Positions 6,489-8,478 of a stretch of DNA of 8,478 nucleotides are shown piece by piece (the stretch's first letter is position 1; the number at the start of each line of letters is the position of its first letter). The DNA is from DATEVL01 sp035471625. GTDB lineage: Bacteria > Chloroflexota > Anaerolineae > Anaerolineales > E44-bin32. The notes under the pieces were generated by a model that searched no databases, was not told where the DNA came from, and saw only the letters and a program-made list of their open reading frames with translations. A program made the position numbers and the translations under genes. The DNA is taken from the NCBI GenBank assembly GCA_035471625.1, contig DATIPT010000096.1:1-8478 (forward strand). Reading direction: 5' to 3'.

Positions 6489-7834
6489 TTCACAACGCAC
6501 CGATCATCACCTGGGGCCCGGCAAATCGGATCTTGAAAGGCCAGGGCATCCTGGTCTCCGACGGCCGCATCGCCGCGATCGGGCCGGAAGCAGAAATGTT
6601 GGCCAAGCATGCGGGCGTGGACCGGCTCGATGCCGGCGGACAGCTTCTGATGCCAGGCAACATCTGCGCTCATACCCACTTCTATGGGGCCTTTGCCCGG
6701 GGGATGGCGATCCCCGGCCGGGCTCCGCGAGACTTCCCCGAGATCCTGCGCAAGCTGTGGTGGCCGCTCGACAAGTCTCTCGGCCCGGAAGATGTCCGCG
6801 CTTCGGCCGAGGTCTGCCTGGTCGATGCCATCCGCCACGGGACGACCACGCTCATCGATCACCACGCCTCCCCGAACGCCATCGACGGCTCGCTCGACGT
6901 GATCGCCGAGGCCGTTGAGCGGAGCGGGCTGCGGGCTGTCTTGTGCTATGAAGTGACCGACCGGGACGGTCCGGAGCGGGCGAAAGCCGGGATCCGCGAG
7001 AACGTCCGGTTCCTCGAGCGGTGTCGAAAGGGCGTCGCCCAGGGGCGGATCCAGGGGTTGTTCGGCCTGCATGCCAGCCTGACGCTCTCGGACGCGAGCC
7101 TCGATGCCTGCCGCCAGGCGGCCCCTTCGGGTACGGGATTTCACATCCACGTCGCCGAGCACGAGGCTGATGAGTACGACAGCCTGGCCAAGTCGGGGCT
7201 GCGCGTCGTCGACCGGCTGCACAAGCACGGAATTCTCGGCCCGAACACGATCACGGCCCACGGCGTCCACACCGACGCCCGGGAAGCGGAGATCTTGCGG
7301 GCGACCGGCACGTGGGTCTCGCATCAGCCGCGCTCGAACATGAACAACGGGGTGGGGGCGGCGCCGATCGAGTCGCTCCACCGGGCCGGGGTCCGCGTCG
7401 CCCTCGGGAACGACGGGTTCTCGAACGCGATGTGGGAAGAATGGAAGACGGCCTACCTGCTGCACAAGGTCTGGCATCGGGATCCGCGTCGGATGCCGGG
7501 AGACCTGCTGGCCGAGATCGGCGCGGTGAACAATGCCGCGTTGGCGGGGCAATCCTTTGGGGAACCGATCGGCGTGATCGAGACGGGCGCCGTCGCCGAC
7601 CTGATCCTGGTGGACTATCACCCGACGACCCCTCTGACGGCCGGGAACCTGCCGTGGCACATCATCTTTGGGTTCCACGAGTCGATGGTGACGACGACAA
7701 TCGTCGCCGGGCAGGTCCTGATGAGGGACCGCGTCCTGCAGACGCTTGATGAGGACGAGATCACGTCGCGGGCGCAGGTGCTGGCACCGGAAGCGTGGAA
7801 GCGCTACGCAACCTTCGTTCCGGCGGACGACTGA
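6482..7834 (+). CDS. ssnA: SsnA-type amidohydrolase (cytosine deaminase/chlorohydrolase superfamily)
   Basis: This cytoplasmic metal-dependent aminohydrolase of 450 aa resembles E. coli SsnA (about 440 aa), known from the same neighbourhood as hyuA and xdhD. The superfamily removes amino groups from, or opens, N-heterocyclic rings. Likely metal ligands are H64 and H66 (AHTHFYG), H223 in HIHVAEH, H260 in TAHGVH and D311 in LGNDGF; E226 is the expected proton-transfer acid. Stretches that look SsnA-specific include LWWPLD (92-97), LIDHHASP (124-131), CYEVTDRDG (155-163), RSNMNNGVG (284-292) and EEWKTAYLLHK (319-329). The N-terminal strand and C-terminal GAVADLILVDY form the usual beta-sandwich. 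The start overlaps the Fe-S/Mo gene by 7 nt with GGAGG upstream, and the stop overlaps the next ribosome binding site, so it belongs to the Mo-hydroxylase operon. Some databases label this family as selenium-related by genome context only. The reaction is not established from sequence; an aminohydrolase acting on a purine-derived ring is the most likely role. Confidence 0.85.
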   Translation: MLIHNAPIITWGPANRILKGQGILVSDGRIAAIGPEAEMLAKHAGVDRLDAGGQLLMPGNICAHTHFYGAFARGMAIPGRAPRDFPEILRKLWWPLDKSLGPEDVRASAEVCLVDAIRHGTTTLIDHHASPNAIDGSLDVIAEAVERSGLRAVLCYEVTDRDGPERAKAGIRENVRFLERCRKGVAQGRIQGLFGLHASLTLSDASLDACRQAAPSGTGFHIHVAEHEADEYDSLAKSGLRVVDRLHKHGILGPNTITAHGVHTDAREAEILRATGTWVSHQPRSNMNNGVGAAPIESLHRAGVRVALGNDGFSNAMWEEWKTAYLLHKVWHRDPRRMPGDLLAEIGAVNNAALAGQSFGEPIGVIETGAVADLILVDYHPTTPLTAGNLPWHIIFGFHESMVTTTIVAGQVLMRDRVLQTLDEDEITSRAQVLAPEAWKRYATFVPADD

Positions 7835-7838
7835 GGAG
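7833..7838 (+). promoter_or_regulatory. Ribosome binding site of npdG, overlapping the ssnA stop
   Basis: GAGGAG shares two bases with the TGA of ssnA and lies 5 nt before the ATG at 7844. It favours that ATG over a second in-frame ATG at 7859. Confidence 0.7.
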
Positions 7839-7843
7839 TTCGA

Positions 7844-8478
7844 ATGACAGACCAACGGATGATCCTGACGCTGGCGCTGCTCGGAGGGACCGGCAAGGAA
7901 GGTGGGGGCCTCGGCTATCGCTGGGCCCGCGCCGGATACAACATCATCATCGGATCGCGTGCGGCTGAGAAGGCCGAAGCGGCGGCGCAGGCGCTCAACG
8001 AACGCCTTGGCGGTGAGCCGGTGCGGGGGATGCTCAATCCCGACGCGGCCGCCGCCTGCGATATCGCCGTCCTGACCGTTCCGTACGCCGCGCATGCTTC
8101 CGCACTTGAGTCGGTCAAGCACCACCTCACCGGGAAGGTTCTGGTCGATGTGACTGTTCCCCTCCAACCACCCAAGGTCTCGGCGGTCCACATCCCGGCC
8201 GGCGGCAGCGCCGCCCAGGAGGCTCAGGCGATCCTGGGGCCGGAGGTGCGCGTCGTCTCGGCGTTCCAGAACATCTCGCATGAGAACCTGGTCGAGGACA
8301 GTCCCGTCGCCTGCGACGTCCTCGTCAGTGGAGATGACAAGGACGCCAAGGACCAGGTGCTGCGCCTGGTGGAAGCCGCCGGGATCGTCGGCTGGGACGC
8401 CGGTCCGCTCCAGAACTCGATCGTCGCCGAAGGGCTGACCTCCGTCCTGATCGGGATCAACAAGCGCTACAAGATGAA
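7844..8478 (+). CDS. npdG: NADPH-dependent F420 reductase (F420H2:NADP+ oxidoreductase), 3'-truncated by window
   Basis: This enzyme transfers hydride between NADP(H) and the deazaflavin cofactor F420 in the cytoplasm. The visible protein is 211 aa and runs off the window at INKRYKM; family members are about 220 aa, so only a short tail is missing. An N-terminal Rossmann fold shows LLGGTGKEGGGLG (about 12-24), then IGSR (36-39), whose Ser-Arg pair binds the NADP 2'-phosphate in this family. Further family motifs are LTVPYAAH, VLVDVTVPLQPP, VVSAFQNISHENL, CDVLVSGDD and the C-terminal DAGPLQNSIVAEGLTSVLIGIN. The start at 7844 has GAGGAG upstream, 9 nt after the ssnA stop, so it is the fourth gene of the Mo-hydroxylase operon. 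Its presence implies the host makes F420. A related NADP-dependent oxidoreductase using another acceptor cannot be fully excluded, but the C-terminal motif block argues for true NpdG. Confidence 0.88.
   Translation, partial: MTDQRMILTLALLGGTGKEGGGLGYRWARAGYNIIIGSRAAEKAEAAAQALNERLGGEPVRGMLNPDAAAACDIAVLTVPYAAHASALESVKHHLTGKVLVDVTVPLQPPKVSAVHIPAGGSAAQEAQAILGPEVRVVSAFQNISHENLVEDSPVACDVLVSGDDKDAKDQVLRLVEAAGIVGWDAGPLQNSIVAEGLTSVLIGINKRYKM

Noticed and set aside
6425..8281. Minus-strand open frame of 618 codons opposite ssnA and npdG
   Set aside because: It has the same composition artefact, no recognisable motif, and the opposite strand carries two genes with full family signatures.

Overview
This window comes from a high-G+C bacterial genome (by eye roughly two-thirds G+C). 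It holds six plus-strand genes in tight order: four complete, one cut by each edge. All five visible stop codons are TGA. A probable F420:NADP+ oxidoreductase (NpdG family) points to an F420-using lineage such as Chloroflexota or Actinomycetota. Codon use and promoter style make me lean to a Chloroflexota-like organism, but that is inference. No RNA genes, insertion sequences, CRISPR arrays or attachment sites were seen.

Layout. Bases 2-1258 hold a dihydropyrimidinase/hydantoinase lacking its N-terminus. Bases 1284-2639 hold a class III PLP aminotransferase, 25 nt downstream and probably co-transcribed. A 175-nt gap (2640-2814) then carries a good sigma-70-type promoter (TTGCCC, 17 nt, extended -10 TGCTAGAAT) and an imperfect inverted repeat in the leader. 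The next four genes are packed together: an FAD-binding subunit of a molybdenum hydroxylase (2815-3705), a 928-aa protein fusing the 2x[2Fe-2S] domain to the molybdopterin catalytic domain (3702-6488), an SsnA-type amidohydrolase (6482-7834), and NpdG (7844 to the window end, missing only its last residues). The first two junctions overlap by 4 and 7 nt and the third leaves 9 nt.

How the genes may work together. The hydantoinase, YgfM-like FAD subunit, XdhD-like Fe-S/Mo fusion and SsnA match the set that sits together in the Escherichia coli ygeW-ssnA-hyuA-xdhD region, which has been linked to anaerobic purine/urate breakdown. The Mo enzyme keeps the Glu, Arg and Glu active-site positions of xanthine dehydrogenase. 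A reasonable reading is a catabolic locus for N-heterocycles (purines, pyrimidines or hydantoins). In it the Mo hydroxylase oxidises the ring, the two amidohydrolase-superfamily enzymes hydrolyse or deaminate ring products, and the aminotransferase handles an amino acid product such as beta-alanine. The additions relative to E. coli are the aminotransferase and NpdG; the latter could link the pathway to the F420 pool. Actual substrates cannot be read from the sequence.
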